Virus record (IMG/VR): IMGVR_UViG_3300018080_000636
Coordinates: 1 to 22,273 of that record
Length of the DNA stretch: 22,273 bases
Direction: 5' to 3' (one strand)
Source: a virus
Below, piece by piece: positions 13,750-20,894 of this stretch. A program made the translations under genes and the position numbers. Below the pieces are notes generated by a model. That model made no database searches and was not told the origin of the DNA. It worked only from the letters and a program-made list of their open reading frames with translations. How positions within the stretch are numbered: position 1 is the stretch's first letter; each line of letters starts with the position of its first letter.

Positions 13750-14878
13750 TTGGTTTCTCCATTAAACGGGAAAGTTGCAATTCTGCTAATCTATACTCCA
13801 ACAAACTATCTAGTCCATTATACAACAAAAGAATGTCTTTGTCAAGTTTTTCTAACCTATTTTTTCCGTTACTACTGTCAGCTTCGTCTTCTGTTTTTAT
13901 ATATTTGACTACTGCCTCTTCGTATCCGTTAATACCGAAGTTAACGTATGACTGAAACTTAAGACCTGTACCCCCCTTCGCATTATTAAGTACATGAGCA
14001 CCTATCATAGTGTCATAGTACCACCCTTTTACCTCCGTATTTAACTTAGATAGTGACCACCTATGTTCGTACTTAAGATTTGCTGCTATTTTCTTAACAT
14101 GATCAGCCTTAAGAAATTCCTTAAAAGTGGCAACAATGTCAGGAGTAAATGAAAACGCTATGGTTTCTTGTCCTTCCCAACATATTGAGGCTGAAAGAAT
14201 CTTATGGTACTCTCTATCTGGTTTAAGACCAGTAGTTTCATAGTCAAAAGCACAGGTACATGACCCAGATATGTATTTATTAAGTTTATCATTTACTGTG
14301 TCTGGGTCATGTACTAGTTTTATCTCATCTTCCTCGTAAGGGACTTCATTAAGTATAGACCCATCTTCCTGTATTATATATGGATACGGTCTACCCTTTA
14401 ATTCTAGGGCTTTTACTAAGTTGCCTCTGAGGATATGATGAGCCGCTTTATATCTCCACCCCAACTCATCTATCCTCAAGGGGCAGCGTAGACACGATAC
14501 CCAACAATTTAAATCCCTGTTGGGTATATTAGTGCCATACCACCTATCCATACCAAAGGTACCCCATGCCCCCATATAGTGCGGCAGCACAACAGCCTTA
14601 ATAGCCTCTTCCCCGAATAGCAGAATATGTGTAGGGTTTAGGGTGTTAATAGCTTCCTGTATACGCAGAGTCTGTTCAGATATGCGCTTAGGGGTATGGG
14701 GACATCTACCTTTTTTAAGCGCAGGGTAATTCCCTCTTTCCTTATCCGGAAAGACAGCTATCCTGTGGAAAGTGTCGTCTTTAGATAAACCTTTCCTAAA
14801 GCACTCACTTATTAATTTACAGTGTGGTTCCCTACTAGTCAAAAAAGGATACGCATATACAATCAGGAAGTTCCCCAT
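13736..14878 (-). CDS. DnaQ/PolA-type 3'-5' exonuclease with UDG-like N-terminal domain
   Basis: A 380-residue protein. Residues ~205-370 are the proofreading exonuclease of a PolA enzyme: Exo I AFDYETTGL (D212, E214), Exo II IAANLKYEHRW (N267 with Glu271 in place of the usual Asp) and Exo III YNGLDSLLEY (Y353, D357). Residues 1-165 resemble a uracil-DNA-glycosylase fold, with ILLFGEEAIKAV at 85-96 as the best match and Cys20, 59, 125, 130 and 132 present; the active-site GEAPG-type loop and HPS motif are not seen, so it may be structural. Such an extra N-terminal domain is known in some large phage polymerases. The polymerase domain is the separate gene at 11368-12756. TAATG overlap with the gene upstream. 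Confidence 0.82.
   Translation of the reverse strand: MGNFLIVYAYPFLTSREPHCKLISECFRKGLSKDDTFHRIAVFPDKERGNYPALKKGRCPHTPKRISEQTLRIQEAINTLNPTHILLFGEEAIKAVVLPHYMGAWGTFGMDRWYGTNIPNRDLNCWVSCLRCPLRIDELGWRYKAAHHILRGNLVKALELKGRPYPYIIQEDGSILNEVPYEEDEIKLVHDPDTVNDKLNKYISGSCTCAFDYETTGLKPDREYHKILSASICWEGQETIAFSFTPDIVATFKEFLKADHVKKIAANLKYEHRWSLSKLNTEVKGWYYDTMIGAHVLNNAKGGTGLKFQSYVNFGINGYEEAVVKYIKTEDEADSSNGKNRLEKLDKDILLLYNGLDSLLEYRLAELQLSRLMEKPNGHT
13817..13845 (-). promoter_or_regulatory. Consensus sigma-70 promoter inside the exonuclease gene
   Basis: On the - strand TTGACA (13840-13845), a 17-base spacer and TATAAT (13817-13822): both boxes match consensus in full with the best spacing. It lies over the codons for the Exo III motif (KLDKDILLLYN), near the gene's 3' end, about 60 bases before the next start at 13749. 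It could drive the small genes, polymerase and SSB as a separate unit. Confidence 0.7.
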
Positions 14879-15093
14879 TAATTCACCTCTTCTAGTGCCT
14901 TACGAAAAGAATCCGCTGTCAGCCAAATATGAAAATTATCTTCCACTTCTATAGCATCTATTCGTAGCTCTGGGTATTTCTCGCCTTCTATTAAGCCCAC
15001 TACCGCACTGTATTCGTTAAATAAATCATGTTGTTTCTGTAGAAATTCACGAACTCTTGTTCGATCTTCTTTTTCTTCGTTTTGTGTAGTCAT
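14878..15093 (-). CDS. 71-residue hypothetical protein
   Basis: MTTQNEEKEDRTRVREFLQK opens a charged helix, followed by a small beta region (YPELRIDAIEVEDNFHIWL). AAGGA stands nine bases before ATG 15093. It overlaps the previous gene by 47 bases in another frame and touches the exonuclease start (TAATG). Not recognised. Confidence 0.6.
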   Translation of the reverse strand: MTTQNEEKEDRTRVREFLQKQHDLFNEYSAVVGLIEGEKYPELRIDAIEVEDNFHIWLTADSFRKALEEVN

Positions 15094-15298
15094 AATACAA
15101 TTCCTTTATATCTTCCCTAATTACTTCTTCCCACCCACTCTTTGTTTTTCTTTGTATAGCTATATAGTTCTTGCGAAATACATACCTGTACATTACACCT
15201 TGTAGATCGTATGTTATGTGTCCTCGGTCAGACAAATAAGCTCCTTCAGTTGAGTCAAGAAGCCATTTCTCTAACTGAGAAGCTTGCTTATCTGTCAT
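15047..15298 (-). CDS. 83-residue hypothetical basic protein
   Basis: MTDKQASQLEKWLLDSTEGA then two or three beta strands (GHITYDLQGVMYRYVF, NYIAIQRKTKSGWEEVI) and a highly basic tail (TKRRKRRSNKSS), which may bind nucleic acid. ATGA overlap with the metallophosphoesterase. Part of the basic tail lies in the overlap with the next gene. Not recognised. Confidence 0.6.
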   Translation of the reverse strand: MTDKQASQLEKWLLDSTEGAYLSDRGHITYDLQGVMYRYVFRKNYIAIQRKTKSGWEEVIREDIKELYYDYTKRRKRRSNKSS

Positions 15299-16068
15299 AC
15301 CCTTATTTCCTTCCCTCCGGGCAGTACCACCGAATTGCCCTTGATATCTACCGGGTACACACTGTCAGAATGTTTCCCCAAGTACCCAACAACAAAACCA
15401 TTTACCCAATCCACAGGATTACCGATGCCATATAAGGGTATTCGTTTACATATACAACCGACTCCTATTGCCCTTATATTATCCTTACCCCAGAGATTCT
15501 GTATACACACATTGTCCATACGATGTGCGTGACCAAATAGGACCGACTTACCTTGGCTAAGTTGTAGGTGACTTCTAGCGACAGCCTTAGCGTAAGACCA
15601 ACCATGCACAGCAATCATACGATTATTCAGCTTATAATGTGGGTAGTCCCCACCTACAGCCCCATACGGAATGTGAGTGATTCTCTTTCTACCACGTACC
15701 AAATTAGTACGAGGACAGAGCATAGTATACGTACCCTTACCTTCAGTAGTTTTAGCAGCCCACCTAGCTATACGAAATTCATGATTACCTTCAATAATTA
15801 CTGTTCTATCCAGTGTATTTTTCTGAACAAAATCTAAAAATTCGTTGGCTTGCCTAAGGTCATCTAGGTAGTCCGTTTGTGGCAACCCATGTGTTGGAGG
15901 GTGATCTGAAAATTGACCGCAGTCTAACAAGTCACCTAAATCTAATGATACATGTGGTTTAAAATGATGTATCGTTTTTTTAAGTAGCTCTAAGGCGGTG
16001 CTATTTTGGTATGGAAAATGTACGTCGCCCCATGCTATAAAACGTCTACTCAATTGTATTCCCTCCAT
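15295..16068 (-). CDS. Calcineurin-like metallophosphoesterase
   Basis: A protein of up to 257 residues with the full set of metal-binding motifs: GDVH (D15, H17), LDLGDLLD (D46), IIEGNHE (N95, H96), AVHGW (H155) and GHAH (H180, H182). It is a single-domain phosphoesterase, not an Mre11 like the other such enzyme here. Substrate unknown; candidates are phosphoprotein, cyclic nucleotide or DNA ends. Two starts are possible: ATG 16068, with GAGG only three bases away, and TTG 16053, with GGAGGG at an ideal seven bases and starting right before the first strand. I keep the longer form but find the TTG more likely. It overlaps the zinc protein by 8-23 bases. Confidence 0.85.
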   Translation of the reverse strand: MEGIQLSRRFIAWGDVHFPYQNSTALELLKKTIHHFKPHVSLDLGDLLDCGQFSDHPPTHGLPQTDYLDDLRQANEFLDFVQKNTLDRTVIIEGNHEFRIARWAAKTTEGKGTYTMLCPRTNLVRGRKRITHIPYGAVGGDYPHYKLNNRMIAVHGWSYAKAVARSHLQLSQGKSVLFGHAHRMDNVCIQNLWGKDNIRAIGVGCICKRIPLYGIGNPVDWVNGFVVGYLGKHSDSVYPVDIKGNSVVLPGGKEIRV

Positions 16069-16339
16069 TCACCTCTTTATTTACGTTTCTTAGAAGGTAT
16101 TCCTCTTCCCACAAAAGTTGGGCGTATGTATCGATCAACTCATCTACTTGTTCGCTAAAACTAGTGTCTAATTCAACTTGGCAATGCACACATATTTCAA
16201 AAGCGTTTCCTTGTAAAGTTGTATAGTGGCACTTATGGTCTTCAAAGCAACTGCGGCACATATGGTGGTTACAGATATAGCACTCTCGTCCTTCCCAGAT
16301 GTCAAGTTTTGTGCCACAGTAAATACATTTTTTATTCAT
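16046..16339 (-). CDS. Cys/His-rich zinc protein with RING-like ligand order
   Basis: A 97-residue protein. MNKKCIYCGTKLD gives Cys5/8; RECYICNHHMCRSCFEDHKCHY gives Cys20/23, His25/26, Cys28/31, His35, Cys37 and His38. This spacing can hold two zinc ions in a crossed arrangement like RING, B-box or FYVE domains. A further CxxC (Cys50/53, ICVHCQ) and an acidic helical C-terminus follow. AAGGGG stands about eight bases before ATG 16339. In a phage it may simply be a double zinc ribbon; whether it is a true RING fold needs structure prediction. Sits between helicase and phosphoesterase genes. Confidence 0.7.
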   Translation of the reverse strand: MNKKCIYCGTKLDIWEGRECYICNHHMCRSCFEDHKCHYTTLQGNAFEICVHCQVELDTSFSEQVDELIDTYAQLLWEEEYLLRNVNKEVNGGNTIE

Positions 16340-16490
16340 TTGTTGTCCCCTTATTCGGTCGTTCTATAAGCGAGTCCATCCAATCCCCGTCATATATAGG
16401 GGCATATTTAGATGGTATGTATAAATCAACGTCACATTTGTTGAACTCTTCTTCAGACATAGAATTTTTTAATTCAGTAAATTTATCCAC
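16332..16490 (-). CDS. 52-residue acidic protein (GTG start)
   Basis: The best start is GTG 16490, because GAGGAG lies six bases before it and the helicase stop (16502) falls just upstream; longer starts at 16544 or 16553 would overlap the helicase by up to 52 bases. The product begins MDKFTELKNSMSEEEFNK and ends in a region rich in Asp, Tyr and Trp (YAPIYDGDWMDSL). Eight-base overlap with the zinc protein. Function unknown. Confidence 0.6.
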   Translation of the reverse strand: MDKFTELKNSMSEEEFNKCDVDLYIPSKYAPIYDGDWMDSLIERPNKGTTNE

Positions 16491-16501
16491 AATAATCTCC
16501 T

Positions 16502-17914
16502 CTAGAATATACTTTGCATAACGGGTCGAGCTAATGCTAAGCATTGAGTACACCTAACACACTTAGCTGTAATGAAGTGGTCTTCTCGAACTACCACACT
16601 GTTGTATCTCACAATACCTACCTCTTTTTCATCGTCATTTTGGTTAATGCCGATCATTCCGGTGACGTGTGCTAACTTACGTTTATCTTCAGATACACTA
16701 CCTTTGTGTTGTGTACTAGAATCAAAACCATCGCTGTTAGTTTGAGTAGCCGTAACAACTAGAGCGTGTCGTTCTGTACTTAAGCTACGTAATTTTTTCC
16801 ACGTGTCGTTAATTTGATTTCTGTAATCAAGTCTGGTAGTAGAAGGTCTAAGAATATCAGCGTAGTCGATAATGATTACGTCAGGCATAAAGCCTTCCGC
16901 TTCCCACTCAATAAGCTGTGTGTGTATGTCTAGTACAGAGACAGTGTCCGATGGGTGACAAACCATCTTAAACTGGCTATCCTTCTTATATTTAGTCCAA
17001 AAGGAATCTATTTTACTCTTAACTACGCTGATAGGGATTTCCTTATCCACCAATATCTCATCATCTTCTATCTCTATATCTAGATGTGTGATATCAGATA
17101 CCTCAATTCCCTCAAGTTTTTCTAGTGTTCTTGGGATTCTATACGTAGCTCCTTTTTTAGTCATCAAAGGAAGTCCTGTTATCCTAGTGGATAGCCTACG
17201 AAGACTCTGGTTCTGGCTCATATCTCCTACTTCAAACAAGGCAACTTTTCTACCCTGTTCTATTGCGCGTATAGCGACATCATATAACATAAATGACTTA
17301 CCAGACTTCGGTGGGGCTAAGAAAGACACAAAACCATCCCGTACAAATAAAGGATTAAATAGAGCACCGAAATCACCGGGGTACTTGATTAATGGTTCAA
17401 AAGACTCTGCAAATGCATTTTCTATATAAGTAAAATCATTAAATGGATCAATACCTTCTGCTGCGGTGAGTCTTACTGGTGTAAAGTTTAACCTTTCTTC
17501 GTCTGCTTTAATAAAGTGCTTGTTATCAACTAGATCTTTCATATAATCTACGTGCTTCTTTAGTACTACTTGATTAAAATGTCTCTCCGCATACTCAAGC
17601 ATGTAGTCCAAATTAGCTGCTGCGTCATCCAATGTTTTCTCTACTTGTTCCAGAAATGTAGGCAACAGCTTTATTAGTCCTTCGTTTCGTGATGTCTCCT
17701 TGTATTCTAAAAATATATCGTGTATATAACTTTTAGGAGCTACCTTGTATTCTCTATAATATTCTACACACCATTCGGATACTACTTGTGCTAGTTCCGT
17801 CCTAAACAGAGTATCACTGTATATCTTTACTATCCTACCTAAGAATTCATCAGAAGTTATTAAGTACATAACAATCTGATTTTCAGAGGTAGTGTTGACT
17901 TTTCTTATCCGCAT
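16502..17914 (-). CDS. DnaB-type replicative helicase (SF4)
   Basis: A 470-residue protein. Residues 1-180 are helical, fitting a DnaB-like N-terminal domain without a recognised primase-binding motif. The RecA-like motor holds Walker A APPKSGKS (200-207), ALFEVGDMSQ (motif 1a area), Walker B DVIIIDYADIL (Asp350) and VVTATQTN with Gln391, the sensor position after the H3 motif. The chain ends with CVRCTQC (Cys452, 455, 458), unusual for DnaB. GGAG stands five bases before the ATG. The helicase is separate from the primase (19688-20554), unlike the fused T7 gp4. It should unwind DNA at the phage fork. Confidence 0.88.
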   Translation of the reverse strand: MRIRKVNTTSENQIVMYLITSDEFLGRIVKIYSDTLFRTELAQVVSEWCVEYYREYKVAPKSYIHDIFLEYKETSRNEGLIKLLPTFLEQVEKTLDDAAANLDYMLEYAERHFNQVVLKKHVDYMKDLVDNKHFIKADEERLNFTPVRLTAAEGIDPFNDFTYIENAFAESFEPLIKYPGDFGALFNPLFVRDGFVSFLAPPKSGKSFMLYDVAIRAIEQGRKVALFEVGDMSQNQSLRRLSTRITGLPLMTKKGATYRIPRTLEKLEGIEVSDITHLDIEIEDDEILVDKEIPISVVKSKIDSFWTKYKKDSQFKMVCHPSDTVSVLDIHTQLIEWEAEGFMPDVIIIDYADILRPSTTRLDYRNQINDTWKKLRSLSTERHALVVTATQTNSDGFDSSTQHKGSVSEDKRKLAHVTGMIGINQNDDEKEVGIVRYNSVVVREDHFITAKCVRCTQCLALARPVMQSIF

Positions 17915-17976
17915 AAGTGCTCCTGTAAGATGAGATATCTACTACTTACTTCAATAGGTACTTAACACAAACCTTT

Positions 17977-18819
17977 CTAAACTTGATATGTAGTATAAAA
18001 ATAACGGTCTAGTAAATCATTAGAAACGAAAGCTTTCATATTCCCATTCCAGTTACGCCATGATTCTATACTTTTACACGTGTGGTCTATAAAAGCAAGT
18101 AGCTTTGTCGGATGCTCATTCAAAAATTTACGTGCCTTATTAATATTGATTTTATCCTGCACAGATTTTGGGGGAGTTTTTAGTATCCTCGTACATAACG
18201 TCTTTTTCTCATCTAACTTATTTAAATAGATAATACAATACTCTGTAAAGCCTTGACTAGTAACCACTTCCGGATGCCCTAGACTAGCAAACTTCTTAGC
18301 TATGTAATCTAGGATATCACCGTACTCCTCTTTGTATGCAGAGGTGAGTTCTACTTCTTCTGCTTGTTCTCTTCCCTTCATAAGAAGCAGCTTATCATAC
18401 TTCTGTACAAAATCAGTAACCGTAGCTACTAAGGGAAGATATTTAGAGTCCTTGTTTGATAGGTACCAATCTAGTGTATCTTTCACATTATCCACCCTAG
18501 AAGCTAATTCAGCTAAAGCAGCGTCAGCAAATGGGCTTTGCCAATGATGATTGAATACAACTCCAGTGTTTTGTAAGTGTTTAGTTAGATTAGTATAGTA
18601 ATCCATGCGAATAATAAACAAACCGAGAGGATGTCTTTGTGGAGCATAGTCCATATTAGAAAAATACAATTGAAAGGCAAGCTGTATGGAACACCCCTCT
18701 GGGAATTTATTGGCAATATTCTTGGCTATTCCTGCATCCTTCTTGGTAACGGCATACGTCTCATTATATGCTTCTTTCCAACAATCGCAGTACGCTGCGA
18801 GTACGGTACGTGAGTTCAT
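17977..18819 (-). CDS. Unknown 280-residue protein, first gene after the candidate origin
   Basis: Mostly helical, with many Cys, Tyr and His (MNSRTVLAAYCDCWKEAYNE at the start; ESWRNWNGNMKAF near the end). I recognise no motif. It is the first gene downstream of the consensus promoter at 18861-18889 and lies 62 bases upstream of the helicase gene, the usual place of a helicase loader or origin-binding protein; size also fits. That is inference from position only. GGGG/GGTG lies before the ATG. Confidence 0.7.
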   Translation of the reverse strand: MNSRTVLAAYCDCWKEAYNETYAVTKKDAGIAKNIANKFPEGCSIQLAFQLYFSNMDYAPQRHPLGLFIIRMDYYTNLTKHLQNTGVVFNHHWQSPFADAALAELASRVDNVKDTLDWYLSNKDSKYLPLVATVTDFVQKYDKLLLMKGREQAEEVELTSAYKEEYGDILDYIAKKFASLGHPEVVTSQGFTEYCIIYLNKLDEKKTLCTRILKTPPKSVQDKININKARKFLNEHPTKLLAFIDHTCKSIESWRNWNGNMKAFVSNDLLDRYFYTTYQV

Positions 18820-18860
18820 ATAGCACCCCTACTTAAAATGGTGTATTTCCTGTATGTTAC

Positions 18861-18889
18861 AATATACCCTATTTTTGTTCTTTTGTCAA
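18861..18889 (-). promoter_or_regulatory. Near-consensus sigma-70 promoter
   Basis: On the - strand TTGACA (18884-18889), 17 bases, TATATT (18861-18866). It points into the gene starting at 18819, giving a leader of about 35 bases, and probably drives the helicase operon with host RNA polymerase early in infection. Confidence 0.8.
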
Positions 18890-19047
18890 GTAGAAAATTA
18901 TTTTTTATTTTTTCTAAAAAAGTTTGTGATCCATCCCTAAAAATCCTAATAATACTTAGTAGAGCCAGGGTAAACTATATATATCTATAGATAGCTAAAT
19001 CTCCTTAGGTTCTATGCCTAAGTTCTTTTAAAAGTATATTTCTCCTA

Positions 19048-19068
19048 GTAAATTACTTCGTAATTTAC
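19048..19068. repeat. Perfect 9-bp inverted repeat, 3-base loop
   Basis: GTAAATTAC, TTC, GTAATTTAC. AT-rich hairpin inside the gene-free region, close to the iteron-like repeats. Confidence 0.75.
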
Positions 19069-19086
19069 AATATAGTATATTATAGA

Positions 19087-19153
19087 TACTTAGTTATGCC
19101 AAACTACTTAGATATCTATAGTACTTAGTTATACTATAGTATACTTTAGTTAT
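19087..19153 (+). repeat. Iteron-like direct repeats of TACTTAGTTAT
   Basis: Four copies: TACTTAGTTAT at 19087 and 19122, TACTTAGAT at 19105, and TACTTTAGTTAT at 19142, starting 17-20 bases apart, roughly two helical turns. An extra TACTTAGT is at 18953. Regular spacing on one face of the helix suggests binding of a protein, as at plasmid and phage iterons. Confidence 0.6.
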
Positions 19154-19304
19154 TATTACTAGTTTAGGCGACTTTTCACAAGAAAAATCATAATTCGGCA
19201 AAAATTTCTGTAGTTTTTTCCGTTCCGTACATATATCTGGTGTATCCTCTACCTAGCGTCGGCATACAGATTCTAATTTCCTTTTTAATGCCTCTTACAG
19301 GCTC

Positions 19305-19367
19305 TCTACGCGATTCTTTTCCTTTTAGGGTAGTTAGACACCCCTTAGCTAAAAAGAATCGCGTAGA
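19305..19367. repeat. Perfect 16-bp inverted repeat around a 31-base loop
   Basis: TCTACGCGATTCTTTT (19305-19320) pairs exactly with AAAAGAATCGCGTAGA (19352-19367). It is less AT-rich than the surroundings and lies 24 bases beyond the stop of the PGDYG-like gene. The loop holds a smaller AGGG/CCCT pairing. It may end the primase operon's transcript, form a structured RNA, or bind a protein at the origin; there is no T run after the stem on the - strand. Confidence 0.8.
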
Positions 19368-19391
19368 ACGGCTTAAAATGCGTTATCGGTT

Positions 19392-19643
19392 TTACACTCT
19401 AATTTTCTCAAAATGTTCCTCAAATGCTCTCTGTGTATATACATGAACCCTTCCTACCGTATCAGTGACTATATAGTCCCCTGATAAAATTCGTTGGCTC
19501 CCTTCCGTAGAATGAACGTAGTCGTACCTTACATTGCCATTCGTACTTAAGGGGGTTGACCTAACTAAATTAAGTTCTCTAGCTTGTTCTTCTGACCCAT
19601 CCCATTGTATCGCAGTAATGAATATACTTTTTTGTCTGTACAT
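19392..19643 (-). CDS. PGDYG-like small phage protein
   Basis: An 83-residue protein. ITAIQWDGSEEQARELNLV at the start and SGDYIVTDTVGRVHVYTQRAFEEHFEKI at the end follow the layout of the PGDYG-type family (AIQW...GDYIV...G.v.v...F...FE), widespread in phages, of unknown function. AGAGGG stands before the ATG. Last gene of the primase unit. Confidence 0.7.
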   Translation of the reverse strand: MYRQKSIFITAIQWDGSEEQARELNLVRSTPLSTNGNVRYDYVHSTEGSQRILSGDYIVTDTVGRVHVYTQRAFEEHFEKIRV

Positions 19644-19687
19644 TACTTTCCCTCTATATCTTAGATTTGTTCAATAAGGCTTAGTAG

Positions 19688-20554
19688 CTATAACCCTAGC
19701 CTTCTCTTAAGTTTAGATATGTCTAGAGCGCTCATTTCACCTAGGTCACCTGTAATTACTGCAATATCTACAGAGCAGCCAAGTATGCTCAGACAATCTG
19801 CCAGTTCCTCTGCCCTTTCTTGCGCTTTGTTTCCTTCGTCAAAACATACTACTATTTTTTTCCACCGGCTTAGGCACATTACCTGTTCCTTACTATAGTC
19901 AATTCCAAAGGTACATACAGCACCAACCCCAAAATTCCAGACATCTGTAACTCCTTCTGTAACTAGAATCTTAGATTTGCCCAATGCTTGATCATGGCCG
20001 TACACAGTGTGTTTGTGGAAGTACGCTTCCTCTGTTGGTCGTGCAGTCAAGTACTTGCTTTTTGCTTTGTCTGTGATATCTCTCCCTTGATAACTCACTA
20101 GTTCACCATTATAGTATATCGGAATAATAATTCTGTTACCCCATATACCTGCTTTAGTTGTGGCTTTTATGCCCCACACGTTTACCAGTTCATCTGCATT
20201 AAAACCACGCTTGGCTAAATATTTCTTATGTACAGACGTAAGTTCTGTGGTACCAAAGGGTAATATACATTTCTTGGCAAACTGCCTAGGTTTTTTGAAC
20301 GTTAGTTTAGCTCCCTTAATTTTCTGAAGTACATTGTGTACTTCATGACTAGGGAATAATTTATGTATTGTTGGTATTAGTGGATGTGCTCCACATTTCC
20401 AGCAATTAAAATACTTCCCCTCTTCGTTAAATCCAAGTAGCGCACTTGTAGATTCACAATAGGGGCATTGTGTGTTTACCCATCCGTTTAATGCATAGCT
20501 CCCCTCGGTGGGGTAGGGTACTCCACACTTATCATACATATCACGCATCGACAT
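19688..20554 (-). CDS. DnaG/T7-type primase (zinc finger plus Toprim)
   Basis: About 288 residues from ATG 20554. Zinc-binding motif: QCPYCE (Cys30/33) and NCWKCG (Cys51/54), the template-reading domain of primases. Then NRIIIPIYYNGELVSYQGRD is the linker typical of Toprim primases, ILVTEGVTDVWNFG carries the Toprim Glu, and KKIVVCFDEGNKAQERAEEL the Asp motif, with DEGN instead of the usual DxDxxG. No helicase domain follows; that is a separate gene. The start is not certain: upstream frame continues to 20632, inside the previous gene, and no strong RBS is seen at 20554, 20548 or 20539. Makes RNA primers at the phage fork. Confidence 0.87.
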   Translation of the reverse strand: MSMRDMYDKCGVPYPTEGSYALNGWVNTQCPYCESTSALLGFNEEGKYFNCWKCGAHPLIPTIHKLFPSHEVHNVLQKIKGAKLTFKKPRQFAKKCILPFGTTELTSVHKKYLAKRGFNADELVNVWGIKATTKAGIWGNRIIIPIYYNGELVSYQGRDITDKAKSKYLTARPTEEAYFHKHTVYGHDQALGKSKILVTEGVTDVWNFGVGAVCTFGIDYSKEQVMCLSRWKKIVVCFDEGNKAQERAEELADCLSILGCSVDIAVITGDLGEMSALDISKLKRRLGL

Positions 20555-20894
20555 ATTTACGATATCTTTCAGGTAATGGTTGGTAAACTGTACGGAACTC
20601 TGCCATAGTACATGTTTTTTCATCGTTCCCAAGACTATGCCACATTGGTTCTTTGTTTATAGAGGATAATACGTACTTAACCCACCCACCCCTTACTTCA
20701 TTAACAATAATGACTTCTTTAGTGGGGTCAAATGGGTTGACTCTGAAGGGCTTATGTGCTAATGGTGGGCACGGTTCCTCCCATATAGGTATCCATAAAC
20801 TACCCTTCTGTACTTCTATCGGATCTTTTTCTAGATACCCCCACGTATAGAATAATAGGAAAACTACAAAATAAACAAGGACTATTATAATCAT
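20541..20894 (-). CDS. Membrane-anchored protein of the NPFDP/GWV/YxPLP family (copy A)
   Basis: A 117-residue protein from ATG 20894, set by GGAGG ten bases upstream and an ATGA overlap with the previous gene; the longer open frame is an artefact. MIIIVLVYFVVFLLFYTWGY is a membrane helix, followed by KGSLWIPIW, VNPFDPTKE, VRGGWVKYVL and FRTVYQPLPERY. The same order occurs in the next gene upstream, so they are tandem paralogues. The soluble part resembles small phage barrel proteins with a NPF...V(K)xGWVxY pattern. Function unknown. Confidence 0.75.
   Translation of the reverse strand: MIIIVLVYFVVFLLFYTWGYLEKDPIEVQKGSLWIPIWEEPCPPLAHKPFRVNPFDPTKEVIIVNEVRGGWVKYVLSSINKEPMWHSLGNDEKTCTMAEFRTVYQPLPERYRKYVDA

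Larger units (their letters stand above)
18890..19304. other. AT-rich gene-free region, candidate replication origin
   Basis: No convincing gene on either strand between 18820 and 19391, a rarity in this packed genome. The region is strongly AT-rich with T and A runs at 18893-18922, a perfect 12-base palindrome TATCTATAGATA (18982-18993), a 9-bp hairpin (19048-19068), iteron-like repeats (19087-19153) and a 14-base palindrome TATACTATAGTATA (19130-19143). Primase lies on one side, the 280-residue gene and helicase on the other. Together these suit a replication origin, though no known initiator site is recognised. Confidence 0.5.

Noticed and set aside
2389-16489. Three exact TTATCCACA DnaA-box matches (about 2389, 4892 and 16484)
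   Set aside because: They are far apart, not clustered, and each is read on the - strand as codons for Val-Asp-Lys or a similar peptide, so they do not mark a DnaA origin.
19087-19153. CRISPR array
   Set aside because: The repeats are only 9-12 bases with short, AT-rich gaps and no cas genes; they look like iterons.
19240-19446. 68-residue open frame on the + strand in the gene-free region
   Set aside because: No RBS, it runs through the long inverted repeat and into the antisense of the PGDYG-like gene; composition is not protein-like.
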